Shown here one piece after another: positions 20,950-31,891 of a stretch of DNA of 64,000 bases; positions within the stretch are counted from its first letter, which is position 1; each line of letters begins with the position of its first letter. Location: contig NW_024754891.1 in NCBI RefSeq assembly GCF_018991925.1, positions 37,501-101,500 of the forward strand. Direction: 5' to 3'. The position numbers and the translations under genes are program-made. This stretch comes from Homarus americanus (Eukaryota; Arthropoda; Malacostraca; Decapoda; Nephropidae). Below the pieces are notes generated by a model. That model saw nothing but the letters and a program-made list of their open reading frames with translations. It did not search any database and was not told the DNA's origin.

Positions 20950-21800
20950 ACGCCAGCTACGCAATTGAGCAGGTAAGCTAATGGCCTCGTTAGATCTCAG
21001 GCCAAGATTAAGTAAATTACGCTGATGACGCACATTACGCACGTGGCCAGGTGAAGATCAAGGGATATTAACGCTATTGGCCAGGTAAAAGGTAGTCAAA
21101 TTACGCTTTTGGGTCAGTAAAGATTACCTGATATGATGCTCTTGAAACAGGTAGAAATTAGGCGAACTACGCAATTGGCTAATTATAGACTACTGAAACT
21201 ACCTCAATTGATCAGGTAGGATCTGATCAAACTAAGCGACTAACAGGTGTTTTCAGCGTCATTCTTCACTTAACCATCCACTAATTAAATACTGATTGGA
21301 TCTCTAGACCAGTCATGACTTTTGCTGATCAGGTAATGACTTCACAGCCTCCGCACTCTGGCTAGATAAAGGTTACGCACACTACTCACAGGTGGCAAAG
21401 GAGCTACGCAACTGAGTGGATGTTATTGGTGATAAACATATACACCTTTTTCACTAATTAATTCAACGTTGTTCGTACCCCCAGGTAGAATATTACGCAA
21501 TCTACGCAAATAGGCTAAGTGAAGGTTACGCAGAATAGGCAGTTGATCAAGTGTAGAATACGCAAGCTACGCATTTGGATTACTTATTGATTAGGCACAC
21601 TACTCAATTATTCATGTGAGGACTAATCAAGCTACGCAAGAAGCTAAAGGTAGAGGTTACGCAAACTATGCAATCAGTCAGGTGAAGAATACGCCTTTTA
21701 CACACCTGTTTGGTTTATTTACTTTACTAATTGAACCCATAGCTGTGGGTGCCCTCGGCCAGACTATTATACAACCCATGCAGTTGACCAGAGGGAGATT
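20950..21800. repeat. Ancient ~33-bp tandem array with TACGCAA core
   Basis: The phrase ACTACGCAATTGG followed by TCAGGTGAAGATTA recurs about every 32-34 bp in strongly diverged form (e.g. 20956, 21173, 21206, 21559, 21632, 21664), broken by unrelated insertions near 21250-21420. TACGCA or TACGCT hexamers mark the copies. The short 66-codon frame here is not gene-like. Confidence 0.78.
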
Positions 21801-21985
21801 AGCCGGGATTACCTAACTACCTGCAGTGTTGGAGGGGATTAATTGGGGGCGAAATCCTTGTTGGGAGGGGGGGGGGTAAGTCTCTCTCCTGCATTGGGTT
21901 AGATTTTAATTATTCAGGATTAATCTTATTTTTTAGATAATCAGAACAAAACGGAATTAAAGGCTTAGTTAAAACCAGGTCCGTC

Positions 21986-21987
<2 letters not shown>

Positions 21988-22026
<39 letters not shown>
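21988..22026. repeat. (GT)n microsatellite
   Basis: Perfect GT run. It is preceded near 21871 by a G9 run. Confidence 0.95.
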
Positions 22027-22027
<1 letters not shown>

Positions 22028-22029
22028 GA

Positions 22030-22495
22030 TCTGTGGTTGGTAAGTGAAGTCACCGATGGTCATAAGTCACTAAGACAGGTTAATTGTGAGGATGGGTCAC
22101 ATGACTGATGACCCCAATGTTAGGTCATTGGAGGTCACTGATAGAGTAATCCTGTTCTCCGCTGGTGGTCGAGTAGTCAAGGCAAATTAATGTCCTTATT
22201 AGATACTGGATGGCTCGGGTCAAGTGATTAGCTCATAATGAAGGGTCAGTCTGGCATGTTAGGTCATTTAGGTGATTAATCTTTACCCTTTGCTTCGATG
22301 ACATGGTTAATGATTTAATTAATTTGATAATTAATGAGAATGTATTCGTATGGATCAAGTTGTTAATGGTATTTTGTTGTCAGAGGTGGAGTGACGTCAC
22401 GAAGGTAGCGATTGTGTTCAGTGATCAAGGTAAAAAAATATGGGTTTAATTGATGCAAATTATTACACAGAAGAGGAGGCATTTGTATAGTATAT
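22030..22495. other. Unique stretch with GGTCA phrases
   Basis: Several AGGTCA/GGTCACTGA phrases (22040-22140) recall the arrays at 9.8 and 11.1 kb. One TGACGTCA palindrome lies at 22391. No gene seen. Confidence 0.5.
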
Positions 22496-22499
22496 GAGT

Positions 22500-22990
22500 A
22501 AACATTCTCCCTCACTCTCCCTCACTCCGCCACGCTCCCTCACCCTCCCTCACTCCGCCACGCTCCCTCATCCTCCCTCACTACGCCACGCCCCCACCAA
22601 CTCCCCTCATCTACCTCCCACCCGCCACGCTTCCTCACCCTCCCTCACTTCCGCCACGCCCTCACCTCCACCACGCTCCCTCACTTCCGCCACGCTCCCT
22701 CACTTCCACCACGCTCCCTCACTCTCCCTCACGCTAGCCTTGTCCCTAACGCTGCTGTAGCTCACGTTCCTGCCACCTCCTGACACCCGCCACACTCCCC
22801 CACTCCCTCTCGCTCCCAGCACTCTCTTGGCACTCCCCACCACAATCCGCTCTCCACCACACTCCTGGCACTCTCCGCCCAGCTCCCTCACTCCCTCAGT
22901 CTGCGTCAAGCTCTCTCATTCTCTACCACTCTCCCTCACTCCCTCATTCTCCGTCATGCTCCCTCACGCTCCGGGCAGTCTCCCACAGTC
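22500..22990. repeat. ~20-bp tandem array (CTCCCTCACTTCCGCCACG)
   Basis: Good copies of CTCCCTCACTTCCGCCACG-like units at 22506-22735, decaying through CTCCACCACACTCCTGGCAC variants to about 22985. Confidence 0.85.
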
Positions 22991-22994
22991 CAAT

Positions 22995-23500
22995 ACTGTA
23001 TCCAATATCCAAAGCAGCTTCGCCTTCCCTACTCAGGGCGCCGCAACACCACAACCCAAAGTCTGGCGGCAGAATCTTTCCAATATCGACTAAGAATTTG
23101 TTAAAATAATCTCCATCGCATCTATTTTAGCCCCGCCGCTGGGTATCCGGGTGGCCCGTGTCTTCATCCTCCAACTCACCAAAAAAAAAAAATGCCGTAA
23201 TCTTGAGGCATTTTCCGGGGTGTCTTCCGGACTGTCAGGGTTGCGGTTTAAACGAATCCCCTTTTTCAAGAAATGATAATTCCGACTTGTGAAATGGTGA
23301 TACCCATAACTAAATTCCACACCATCAAACCTTTACAATTCGCTTCACGACCGTCCTCATTCCAGGGGATTTTTCCAAAAGTTCCCCAGAGCGAAAAAGT
23401 TAATCTATAAGTGACTCGGGAGATTTGGCTGTGATTTAGCTGCGTGTCGTTTATTCTTCTCTAATATGCACGGACCATTTACTCTGATAAATATCCAAGA
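22995..23500. other. Unique GC-moderate stretch
   Basis: Mixed composition without tandem structure. A 76-codon minus-strand frame (23090-23320) has normal-looking composition but no recognisable domain. I leave it as unassigned DNA, possibly an old dispersed repeat. Confidence 0.4.
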
Positions 23501-23504
23501 AACC

Positions 23505-24080
23505 CACACCCCGCTGGTTGGCTGGCCGGGCGACGTGCTACCATGACGTCAGGGGTTTCGTGTTTACCTCTGGAGTGTAATGGCCGCTGGTTGGCTGGCC
23601 TGGCGACGTGTGACTACCATGACGTCAGGGGTTCGTGTTTACCTTTGGGAGTGTAATGGCCGCTGGTTGGCTGGCCTGGCGACGTGTGACTACCATGACG
23701 TCAGGGGGTTTCGTGTTTACTTTGTGAGTGTGAGGCCACTGGTTGGCTGGTCGAGCGACGTGTGGCTACCGTGACGTCAGAGTCTTCGTGTGTATAGGAG
23801 TTGTGAGGGTCCCTGGTTGGTTGGCTGGGTGATGTATGACTGCCGTGACGTCATGTGTTTATAAGATGTTAAGGATGTGTAAATCTCGCTGGTTGACTGC
23901 TTAACGACGTGTGACGACCATGGCATCAAAGTGTTCCTGTGTACTGATTGAGTGTAAGTGGTCGCTTATTGGTTGGTTGAGCGACGTGTGACTGCCATAA
24001 CGTCATGTGTTTACTCTTTGTGTAGTGATGGACGGTGGAGGTCAGTTATTGGCCAGCTGGGAGACGTGTGGCATCTCATG
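23505..24080. repeat. 76-bp tandem array carrying TGACGTCA
   Basis: About seven copies of a 76-bp unit: CCGCTGGTTGGCTGGCCTGG, CGACGTGTGACTACCATGACG, TCAGGGGTTCGTGTTTACC and TTTGGGAGTGTAATGG. The first three copies are nearly identical and later ones decay. Five copies keep a perfect TGACGTCA palindrome (near 23545, 23621, 23697, 23772 and 23847), the consensus cAMP response element. Whether it binds anything is unknown. Confidence 0.93.
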
Positions 24081-24230
24081 TGTGTATGGTGACTCTAATA
24101 TAACCTAGGATTTTGTTGAGTATATTCAAGAACACAACTTTTCCCTGACATACTTACTGCACAATGTTTTATTTACAGTTTATTATTGTATATACTGTAC
24201 CAACATATTGTAACGTAAATAATTCAGTAC

Positions 24231-24232
<2 letters not shown>

Positions 24233-24273
<41 letters not shown>

Positions 24274-24298
24274 GTTATTATTTCATTATTATTATTAT
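24233..24298. repeat. (ATT)n microsatellite
   Basis: ATT run with GTT and TTTC interruptions. Confidence 0.95.
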
Positions 24299-24319
24299 AT
24301 ATCGTTATTAATTATGGAT

Positions 24320-24905
24320 TATTGAAATCTCTCTCTCGTCTCCTCTTCATTCCACCATTCCTTCTACGAGTACACTACCTCTCTGTTTCCCCTTCCTTAC
24401 ACTCTTCTCTCTTCCTATCCTCTCATTTCCCACGCTCTCACTCCCCTCTCCCCACACTCTCACTCCCCTCTCCCCACTCTCCCTCCCCACCACCTCTCCT
24501 CCCCCACTCCCCCACCTCTCCTCCCCTCTCCCCACCTCTCACTCCCCCCCTCTCACCACTCTCCTCCCCTCTCCCGCCACCTCCTCCCCCTCCCCCCACT
24601 CTCCCTCCCCCCTCTACCCCTCTCCCTCCCCTCTCCCACCACCTCTCCCTCCCCTCTCCCCCCCTCTCCTCCCCCCCTCTCCCCCCTCTCACTCCCCCAC
24701 TCTCCCCACTCTCCCTCCCCTCTCCCCCACCTCTCCTCCCCCTCTCCCCACTCTCCTCCCCCTCTCCCCCACCCTCCCCTCCCACTCCCTCTCCCCACCC
24801 TCCTCCTCCCCTCCCCTCTCACCCTCCCCCTCTCCTCCCCCTCTCCCCCACCTCCCTCCCCTCTCCCCCACCTCCTCACTCCCTCCCCCCCTCCCCCACA
24901 CTCCC
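24320..24905. repeat. Polypyrimidine tract (CTCTCCCC-rich)
   Basis: CTCTCCCC/CTCCTCCCC blocks for about 0.5 kb, nearly G-free from 24425. Open frames on both strands are compositional. Confidence 0.9.
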
Positions 24906-24992
24906 TATGTATATCACTCGCTGAATGCATCGTATTAAAGTCTTAAGCAAACACTATCTCACTCAGCTTACCTGTGTACACAAACATGCCTC

Positions 24993-25318
24993 TGTGTGTG
25001 TGTGTGTGTGTGTGTGTGATTCATTTTTGTTTGTACTTAAGTACCACACACACACACACACATCCAGTCCATGTGTGTGTGTGTGTGTGTGTGTTTCCGT
25101 TGGTATACATTGTGTGCAAAAAAAGTGTGTGCGTATGAAAACTGGGTCACTAGCCTTCGTGTGAGAGACTTAAGGAATTACTTGCTGTGAATTATTGATA
25201 CACAAACACTGGTCGCCTGGAAGGTGTAGGATCACTGTTTGTTTGTTTGTCTATGTTTTGTGGAGGGTTGTTTGTGTTTGTTTGTGATTGAGTGTGTGTG
25301 TGTGTGTGTGTGTGTGTA
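24993..25318. repeat. Alternating (GT)n-(AC)n-(GT)n cluster
   Basis: GT 24993-25018, AC 25047-25062, TG 25073-25092 and TG 25290-25317. The middle AC run is the complement of its neighbours, so the strand can fold. Confidence 0.93.
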
Positions 25319-25319
25319 A

Positions 25320-25739
25320 ACAAAAGCTATGTCTACACCCTCACCAGGTAGACAAAAGCAAAACAAAGGCTTTAAAGAAATAATAAATAAATTACAGGTT
25401 GAAAAAAACACATTATTAACATCATCGAGACGAATTATATTAACGAGAAAGAACAAAACACAAACTCATTGACATTAACGAAGGATAAACAAACAAACAC
25501 ACACACAAACACACAAACACACACACACGAAAAGTAATTTATTTTTGGTGTGTAAATAAACATTAGATTCTCGTTAGCGTCAATAAATGCGAAAAAAAAA
25601 TGAAAGGAAAAATAAATAAAGTTTGATTTATTATTTATATAAGTCAAGATAGAGATTATTAATGTGTAAAATATATATTGTAATAAAGTGTAGTTATTCT
25701 CTATTTCTTTTCTCTCTTATTCTTTTTTTTCTTCATATA

Positions 25740-25740
<1 letters not shown>
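25320..25740. other. Unique AT-rich stretch with a short (CA)n
   Basis: CA/AAAC-rich run at 25488-25528 only. No gene seen. Confidence 0.5.

Positions 25741-25778
<38 letters not shown>
25741..25778. repeat. (CT)n microsatellite
   Basis: CT run. The next 450 bp is unique, CATCAATT-rich sequence: CATCAATTCC/CATCAATTAC phrases recur at 25802, 25917, 26058, 26074 and 26084. Confidence 0.93.
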
Positions 25779-25780
<2 letters not shown>

Positions 25781-26261
25781 CCTCCATATTATTCCCCTCC
25801 TCATCAATTCCCTCAATCTCAGTGGTTAGGGTCATCAATCCATCATTAAGGGAGCCTGATTGGACGGAAATGTAACCGGATCTTAAACAATTATCATCTC
25901 CATCCATTATTTCTTTCATCAATTACCTTCTTCCGTCATCAACTCGCTGCTTTCAATTCATCTGTACATCCATGTTAGTTATGAAGGCCATGATTGCAAA
26001 GAATTGATCATTTCTCTCAATTCCTTCAACTCTGACTAGGTTAGAGTTGACAATCCATCAATTCCCCATCAATTTCGACTCTCATCAATTAACCTTCCAT
26101 TCTATTCCTAAATACCAATTCATCTATTCTGGAAACCCAAAATAGACTACAATCTATCTTGGTGTCTCGTGATCACAGACCATCAATTACTGGCCATCTA
26201 TGGAGCCAATGACCTCACATCAGAGAGTCATTTCAACTCTGCTCTGTAATGACGGAATATA

Positions 26262-26412
26262 GAAGGGGCAGGAGGAGAGGGTCAGACGAGAGGAGAGGGA
26301 GTGAGGAGGAAGGTCAGGGTGAGAGGGGTGAGGAGGAGAGGAGGGGCAGGAAGGAGAGGTCAGGGAGGAGAGGGAGAGGAGAGGGGGGAGAGGAGGAGGT
26401 CAGGAGGAGAGC
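26262..26412. repeat. Purine-rich GGAGGAGAGG(TCAG) tract
   Basis: AGGAGGAGAGG with recurrent GGTCAG. Compositional open frame only. Confidence 0.85.
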
Positions 26413-26554
26413 TGTCACGCACCTTTGAAATTAACCTGTGTGGTGGGGGGCCGTACAAGAGAGAGAGAGAGATGAGTGGGCAAAGAAAGGGCATAGAATG
26501 ACAGAGATATAGCGAGTGACAAAGACTTTGGCATTGTCTCTTTATATCACTCTT

Positions 26555-26555
<1 letters not shown>

Positions 26556-26595
<40 letters not shown>
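26556..26595. repeat. (CT)20 microsatellite
   Basis: Perfect CT run. Confidence 0.96.
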
Positions 26596-26599
<4 letters not shown>

Positions 26600-26714
26600 T
26601 GTCCACATACAGGAACACAGGCTCTACTGTAGTAACAAGGAAGATTACTCTACTTTACAGCCTTAAATAAAGTGCTACTACGCCTTAAGTACAAAGTGAA
26701 AGAGGTTGTAGTTT

Positions 26715-27210
26715 AGGCCACAAAGACTTGAATTATCCCGCCCCAACAAAGACTTGAATTGCCCGCCCCCAACAAAGACTTAAATTACCCCACCCAACAA
26801 AGACTTAAATTATACCCCGTCCCCAACAAGACTTAAATTATACCCCGTCCCCCCAACAAAGACTTAAATTATACCCCGTCCCCCAACAAAGACTTAAATT
26901 TTACGTCCCCCAACAAGACTTAAATTATACCCGTCCCCCAACAAAGACTTAATTCTCGTCCCCAAAGACTTAAATTATACCCCGTCCCCCCAACAAGACT
27001 TAAATTATACTCCCCAAAAAGACTTAAATTATACCCGTCCCCCCTAACAAAGACTTAAATTATACCCGTCCCCCAACATGCTCCCGTCCCCTAACAAAGA
27101 CTTAAATTATACCCCGTCCCCCAACAAAGACTTAAATTACCCCGTCCCCCTAAAGACTTAATTATACTCCCAACAAAGACTTAAATTATACCCCGTCCCT
27201 CCCAAAAAAA
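26715..27210. repeat. 30-bp tandem array (CAACAAAGACTTAAATTATA + CCCCGTCCCC)
   Basis: About 16 copies of a 30-bp unit, CAACAAAGACTTAAATTATA then CCCCGTCCCC. Many copies have C-run or A-run length changes, and some are truncated around 26950-27080. Confidence 0.94.
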
Positions 27211-27214
27211 AATA

Positions 27215-27860
27215 CTTAAATCACTTTAAAAAAAGCACTTGGTGTTACCTTAGACTGAAGCAAATAGAATCAACCTTGGTGGATAAAAATCTTGGTTTAT
27301 AGTGAGGTTGTGTGGTGGTGGAGAGGAGAGTATATGGGAGGGAAAACTCATAGAAATCGACGCTGTGACACAGATGTAAAAGAAAATTTTGGGAAGTGGA
27401 CAAGAATAAAGAGTGTGAATAAAACAGATAGAGAAATAATCGGAAAAAAGCAAGAATAGGAGAAAGATAAATACAGAACGTAAAAGAAAGTGAGAAAAAA
27501 AACGAAAGGATGAAAGAAAAGTTAAAACAAAAGACGAAACAAACAATTAAAGTTTGAAAGAAGAAAATAGAGAAAAGAGGAACAAGTGATATTGGATGAA
27601 ACTCGACACTGGAGGAGAAGAAGAGAAAAACTAAAATTGTTTGAGATTGAGAACAGGAAGGGAGAAAACCAGAGAGAAAGAATGAATTGGATGAGATAGA
27701 CGCAGATAGAGAGAGAGAGAGAGGTAGAGACAGACAGACAGACAGACATAATTAGAGAGGGTGAGAGAAAGAGAATTATAAAGGTGAACATTAGAGACCT
27801 GGGTGTAAATAAGTGACTTTCATTAGTTCCAGGTCGCTCATCAAACCACAAGACCTGTCG
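27215..27860. other. A/G-rich non-repetitive stretch
   Basis: Mostly AGAAAG-type sequence on the plus strand with short GA and CAGA runs (27700-27748). No coding support for the minus-strand Leu/Ser/Phe frames. Confidence 0.55.

Positions 27861-27863
<3 letters not shown>

Positions 27864-27902
<39 letters not shown>
27864..27902. repeat. (CT)n microsatellite
   Basis: Perfect CT run. The following 27905-28315 is unique AT-rich DNA with nothing recognisable. Confidence 0.95.
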
Positions 27903-27905
<3 letters not shown>

Positions 27906-28317
27906 ATTATATTCCTGTATAGCCTCAGAATTAATATTTGAAAGGCTACCTTGAATAACCGCAACAAAATATGAAATAACGACACATAAGTCAGAATTGA
28001 GGTGAAATTATTTGTCAATTAATAAACCCGGAAATATAATTAAACCCACCTCTCATTCTCATTAGATTTGTTAAAGCCTTATGTGTATATAATTATTGGG
28101 ATTATTTTAGTCAAGGAATTATAGATTGGAATTTTTAGTGATTATAAAGACATTATTTGTGTATTGTATTAACTTTTGAAATATATTGTGGGATTTATTT
28201 TTTATTTTTGAGTACGGTGATTTTTTTGTTGTTGTGTGTACTCTGGTTATGGTACTCTTGATTATGGTGAGTTCTTTGTTCTCTTTTAAATGCGGTGATA
28301 TTTTGTACTCGGTTTAA

Positions 28318-28462
28318 CCACACTACCACACCACACCACCACACTACTACCCCACCCCACCACTACCACACCACACACCACCACACTAAACCACCACACT
28401 ACCACCCACCACTACCACACCACCACACCCCACCATACCACCACCACCACACCACACCACCA
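28318..28462. repeat. (CCACCACAC)n-like low-complexity array
   Basis: Irregular CCACCACACTACCACACCA blocks with no guanine on the plus strand. Confidence 0.9.
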
Positions 28463-28667
28463 GTATATGAATATTATAGTGCAGGTTCTCATCATAGCAC
28501 CACCATCAACACTATATAACCAGGAGTTAATAAAGGACCATCTCTTCCTAAATATTAAAGTCCATCTCATGTTTATTTTATTGCACTAAAGTCATTACAT
28601 GTTTATTAAATAGTGAAGTGCTGGTGTGGTGTATGTACGTGGATGACTGTACGTTTAATTATTTACG

Positions 28668-28722
28668 CACACACACACACACACACACACATCTACACAG
28701 TCAGAGCCACCACATAAGCTAG

Positions 28723-28778
<56 letters not shown>
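28668..28778. repeat. (AC)n and (CT)n microsatellites
   Basis: AC 28668-28691 and CT 28733-28777, followed by a short CACACACA. Confidence 0.95.
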
Positions 28779-28786
<8 letters not shown>

Positions 28787-28854
28787 TGTAGATACTGTAT
28801 GTACAGATACTGTGTCTTTATTCTTGATTATTATTGGCTTTCAGCTGGTTTTTA

Positions 28855-29070
28855 CGTTGATTCCTATTGGTTGTCATTATGTTTTTGTTTCATTCCTATT
28901 GGCTGTCATCATGCTTTTGTTTGATTCCTATTGGCTGTCATCATGCTTTTGTTTCATTCCTATTGGCTGTCATCATGCTTTTTTTTCGATTCCTATTGGC
29001 TGTCATCATGCTTTTGTTTCATTCCTATTGGCTGTCATCATGCTTTTGTTTCATTCCTATTGGCTGTTAA
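28855..29070. repeat. 32-bp tandem array (TCCTATTGGCTGTCATCATG + CTTTTGTTTCAT)
   Basis: Seven copies of TCCTATTGGCTGTCATCATG plus CTTTTGTTTCAT; one copy has a 1-nt longer T-run. Each carries an inverted CCAAT box (ATTGG). Open frames of up to 203 codons crossing it repeat one hydrophobic peptide in three frames, so they are artefacts. Confidence 0.95.
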
Positions 29071-29324
29071 TCGGCTATTTACTGAATTTCAATCGTGTTT
29101 CTTCATACTTTTTACGTACTTTTTTCAATTACTTTCTCTTGCTGCCTTGTGGGTTCCTACAGGCCTCGTGCTGGCTCTCTCATTCACTTTCTCCTGAACC
29201 GCCTCTGGTTATGGCTACTAATTTCAACCTTTTCTTTAAGAATTTGTCTTGGCTTTCCCTCAACTTTTTTACCTGGTTGTCATTTAGTTTATTGTTTTAT
29301 TGTTTTATTATTATCTTTGACGTG

Positions 29325-29490
29325 TTCTTACTTTTCAATGTAATTTTCTTTACTTTTATTGACAATTTTCTTACTTTTATTGACAATATTCTTACTTTTA
29401 TTGATTATTTTCTTACTTTTTGACATTTTCTTACTTTTATGAAAATTTTCGTACTTTTAATAACATTTTCGTACTTTTATTGAGTCTTTC
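29325..29490. repeat. ~21-bp tandem array (CTTACTTTTATTGACAATTT)
   Basis: About seven copies of CTTACTTTTATTGACAATTT with deletions and CGTAC variants at the right end. Confidence 0.92.
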
Positions 29491-29674
29491 TAATGTCTAA
29501 CTTCCAACGTGATGTTCGTGTGTTAGAAGTGAGTAAAGTTTCTCCTTGGTAGTGAGAATCATCTGTACTGGTGGCCACACTAATGATGGCCTTCCTCATT
29601 ATACCACCTTGTCTCTCCCGCCTCATTTGCATACAAGCGAACACAGATTTGACAGCTAAAGCTTCATTTGATCA

Positions 29675-29862
29675 TGGTGGTTGTACTAGTGGTTGTTGTA
29701 GTGGTGGTGATAGTGGTGGTGGATGTAGTGGTGATAGTGGTTGTTGTAGTGGTGATACTGGTGGTGGTGGTGTTAGTGATGTTGGTAGGTAGTAGTGGTG
29801 ATAGTGGTTGTGGTAGTGGTTGTTGTTGTAGTGGTGGTGGATGTGGTGGTGGTGGTGGTGGT
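29675..29862. repeat. GGT/AGT triplet-rich array
   Basis: TGGTGGTGATAGTGGTTGTA-like triplets. Plus frames read Gly/Ser/Cys or Val only. Confidence 0.9.
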
Positions 29863-30108
29863 TAGGTTAATAACACTAGTAAATTTATTAACAAACCGAC
29901 TAATGATAGTTCTATATATGAGTGGTTTAGGTGATGATGATAACTATAGGTAATATACATTGTGATTACCCCCATGATTACTTTTAATTACTATTTCCAG
30001 GTCATGAAGTCGAGAAAATATAATGATTACTTTTAACGATTATTTCAGGGTCGTGTAGTAGTTGAAAAATATAATAACGATAATGGTTGTCAATATAGTG
30101 TACTAGTG

Positions 30109-30109
<1 letters not shown>

Positions 30110-30152
<43 letters not shown>
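30110..30152. repeat. (GT)n microsatellite
   Basis: Perfect GT run in otherwise unique AT-rich DNA (29865-30345), where I see no gene. Confidence 0.95.
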
Positions 30153-30153
<1 letters not shown>

Positions 30154-30349
30154 GGTAATTACTGACAATATCACTACCAAGGTGAATGATTGTTAATTTG
30201 AAACTGTTAAAACTCAGTAAACATTGAGTAAATATGGAAGCTTATATTAAAAACAAAATCAATTACCTGGTGAAATAATCATGGCTGACCAATAAGAATA
30301 AAAGAGAGATATTACCGGGTTATATTAAAGTGATAATGCTAATAAGCCA

Positions 30350-30445
30350 TCACTGTCAAACTATTACCTAAAATTAAAGGTATTCCCATATTACCAAAAA
30401 TTAAAGGTGTTCCCACAATACCTTAAATTAAAGGTATTCCCATAA
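30350..30445. repeat. 27-bp tandem repeat, three copies
   Basis: Three copies of ATTACCTAAAATTAAAGG plus TATTCCCAT, with small changes. Confidence 0.9.
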
Positions 30446-30547
30446 GGTACAGACTAAGGTAACGTGACCGGCACTGCACTTGATTTTTCATTTTCTCAAC
30501 AGTAAAGTCAGGTGTCCGTTTAAACCTGGATACATCGAGATTGAACT

Positions 30548-30640
30548 GTATTGTCTGTATGCATGCTGAACTGTATACTCTTGTCTGTATACATGCTGAA
30601 CTGTATACATTTTGCCTGTATGCATGGTGAATTGAGTACT
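30548..30640. repeat. ~31-bp tandem repeat, three copies
   Basis: Copies of TGTCTGTATGCATGCTGAAC followed by TGTATAC. The 19-mer TACATGCTGAACTGTATAC at 30590-30608 is also found at 48041-48059. Confidence 0.88.
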
Positions 30641-30704
30641 TGCATTGTGCATTCTCAATCAAAGTAAATCTCAATGAGGAATTATACTGAAGAAAAAGAC
30701 TAAA

Positions 30705-30820
30705 GTAAACAGTCGGGATTCGAACCTGGGCACTCGGTACTAAGTCGTCAAGTGGGTCATCACCTGGGGCTATCTTGTGTGGGGGGGGGCTTGGGTTCGA
30801 TCCCTGGTACTGGAGGCATT
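30705..30820. mobile_element. Two opposed tRNA-like modules, SINE-like
   Basis: On the minus strand, CCCAGGTTCGAATCCCGAC (30715-30733) is a good B box with a tRNA-like TGACGACTTAGTACC upstream. On the plus strand, CTTGGGTTCGATCCCTGG (30790-30807) is another B box about 75 bp away, followed by SINE-body-like sequence to about 30925. Neither folds as a complete tRNA by eye. Confidence 0.5.
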
Positions 30821-30930
30821 GTAGAGTCTTTACTGCACACGCGCCACTGAAATGCCCTCTTAGATGTGCGCTTTTAATGTTGGTGGATGAAAGACTTTGT
30901 GGTCCATTGATGTTAGTGGTGTGTCCGGTT

Positions 30931-30978
<48 letters not shown>

Positions 30979-31730
30979 ATTTTTTTATCTTTCCTTCACT
31001 TTTCTGTTTTGCTCCTCTCCCTCTTTTTGTCTTCTCTTTTCCTCTTCTTTCTCTCGCTTTTCTCTTCTTCTTCGCCTATCTTCCTCTCTATTCTTCTTCA
31101 TCTTTCTCTTTTCTTCTCTTTCCACTTCCTCCCTCTCCTTCTCCTCCTCTCTTTTCTTCTTCCTCAGCTTCCTTTTTCTCCTGATAATTCTTCCTTTCTC
31201 ATCATTTCCATCTTTCCTACCTTCTCTCTCTCTTACTTTCACTCCTTTTCTCTTCCTCTTCCTTTATCCTCCTCCTCCCTCCTCTCCGTCTCCTTCTTTG
31301 TCTCCCTTTCCCTCCTCCTCCCCTCCTCTCCCCCCTCCTCCTCCTCCTCACCTCCCCTCCTCCTCCTTCTCCTCCCCTCCTCTTCCTCCCCCCCTCCTCC
31401 TCCCCCCGTCCTCTTCCTCCCTCCTCCCCTCCCCCCTCCCTCTTCCTCCCCCCCTCCCCTCCTCCCCTCCTCCTCTCCTCCTCTTCCTCCCCCCCTCCTC
31501 CCCCTCCTCCCCTCCCCCTCCCTCCCTCCCCCTCCTCCCTCCCCCTCCTCCCTCCCCTCTCTTCCTCCCCTCCCTCCCCTCCTCCCTCCCTCCCTCCTCC
31601 CTCCTCTTCTCCCCCCTCCTCTTCCTCCTCCCCCCTCCTCCTCCCCCTCCTCTCCCCTCCTCTTCCTCCCCTCCTCCTCCTCCTCCTCCCCTCCCTCTTC
31701 CTCCCCCTCTTCCTCCTCTCTTCCTTCACA
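30931..31730. repeat. (CT)n and long polypyrimidine tract
   Basis: CT run 30931-30975, then TTCTCTTC-type, then CCTCCTCCCC-type sequence to 31730. About 0.8 kb is almost purine-free on the plus strand. Long frames on both strands (up to 328 codons) are compositional. Confidence 0.92.
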
Positions 31731-31857
31731 CACACAAAAGTCTTTTCTCTCCTCACCGTAAACAATAGTTACTCATATATTTGTTTTATATTTTTTTTGT
31801 TGGTCTGTATGACTTTTATGCGTATACACAAGACTCCTACACCTGCCTATACGTTCA

Positions 31858-31891
31858 CATACATACATACATACATACATACATACATACA
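31858..31891. repeat. (CATA)8 microsatellite
   Basis: Perfect tetranucleotide run, followed by a short (TA)n near 31914-31928. The surrounding 31735-32190 is unique, with no gene seen. Confidence 0.95.

Noticed and set aside
22150..22240. tRNA-like GTGGTCGAGTAGTCAAGG
   Set aside because: It resembles a Leu/Ser tRNA A-box region, but no B box or stem partner follows.
23090..23320. 76-codon minus-strand protein
   Set aside because: Composition is plausible, but there is no domain, splice context or neighbour; kept only as unassigned DNA.
28812..29423. 203-codon hydrophobic protein, possibly membrane-spanning
   Set aside because: Much of it is the 32-bp and 21-bp arrays; all three frames give related repeats. 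No start context or homology.
29571..29865. Gly/Cys/Ser-rich small secreted protein
   Set aside because: Almost entirely a GGT/AGT triplet array; no signal peptide or conserved cysteine spacing independent of the repeat.
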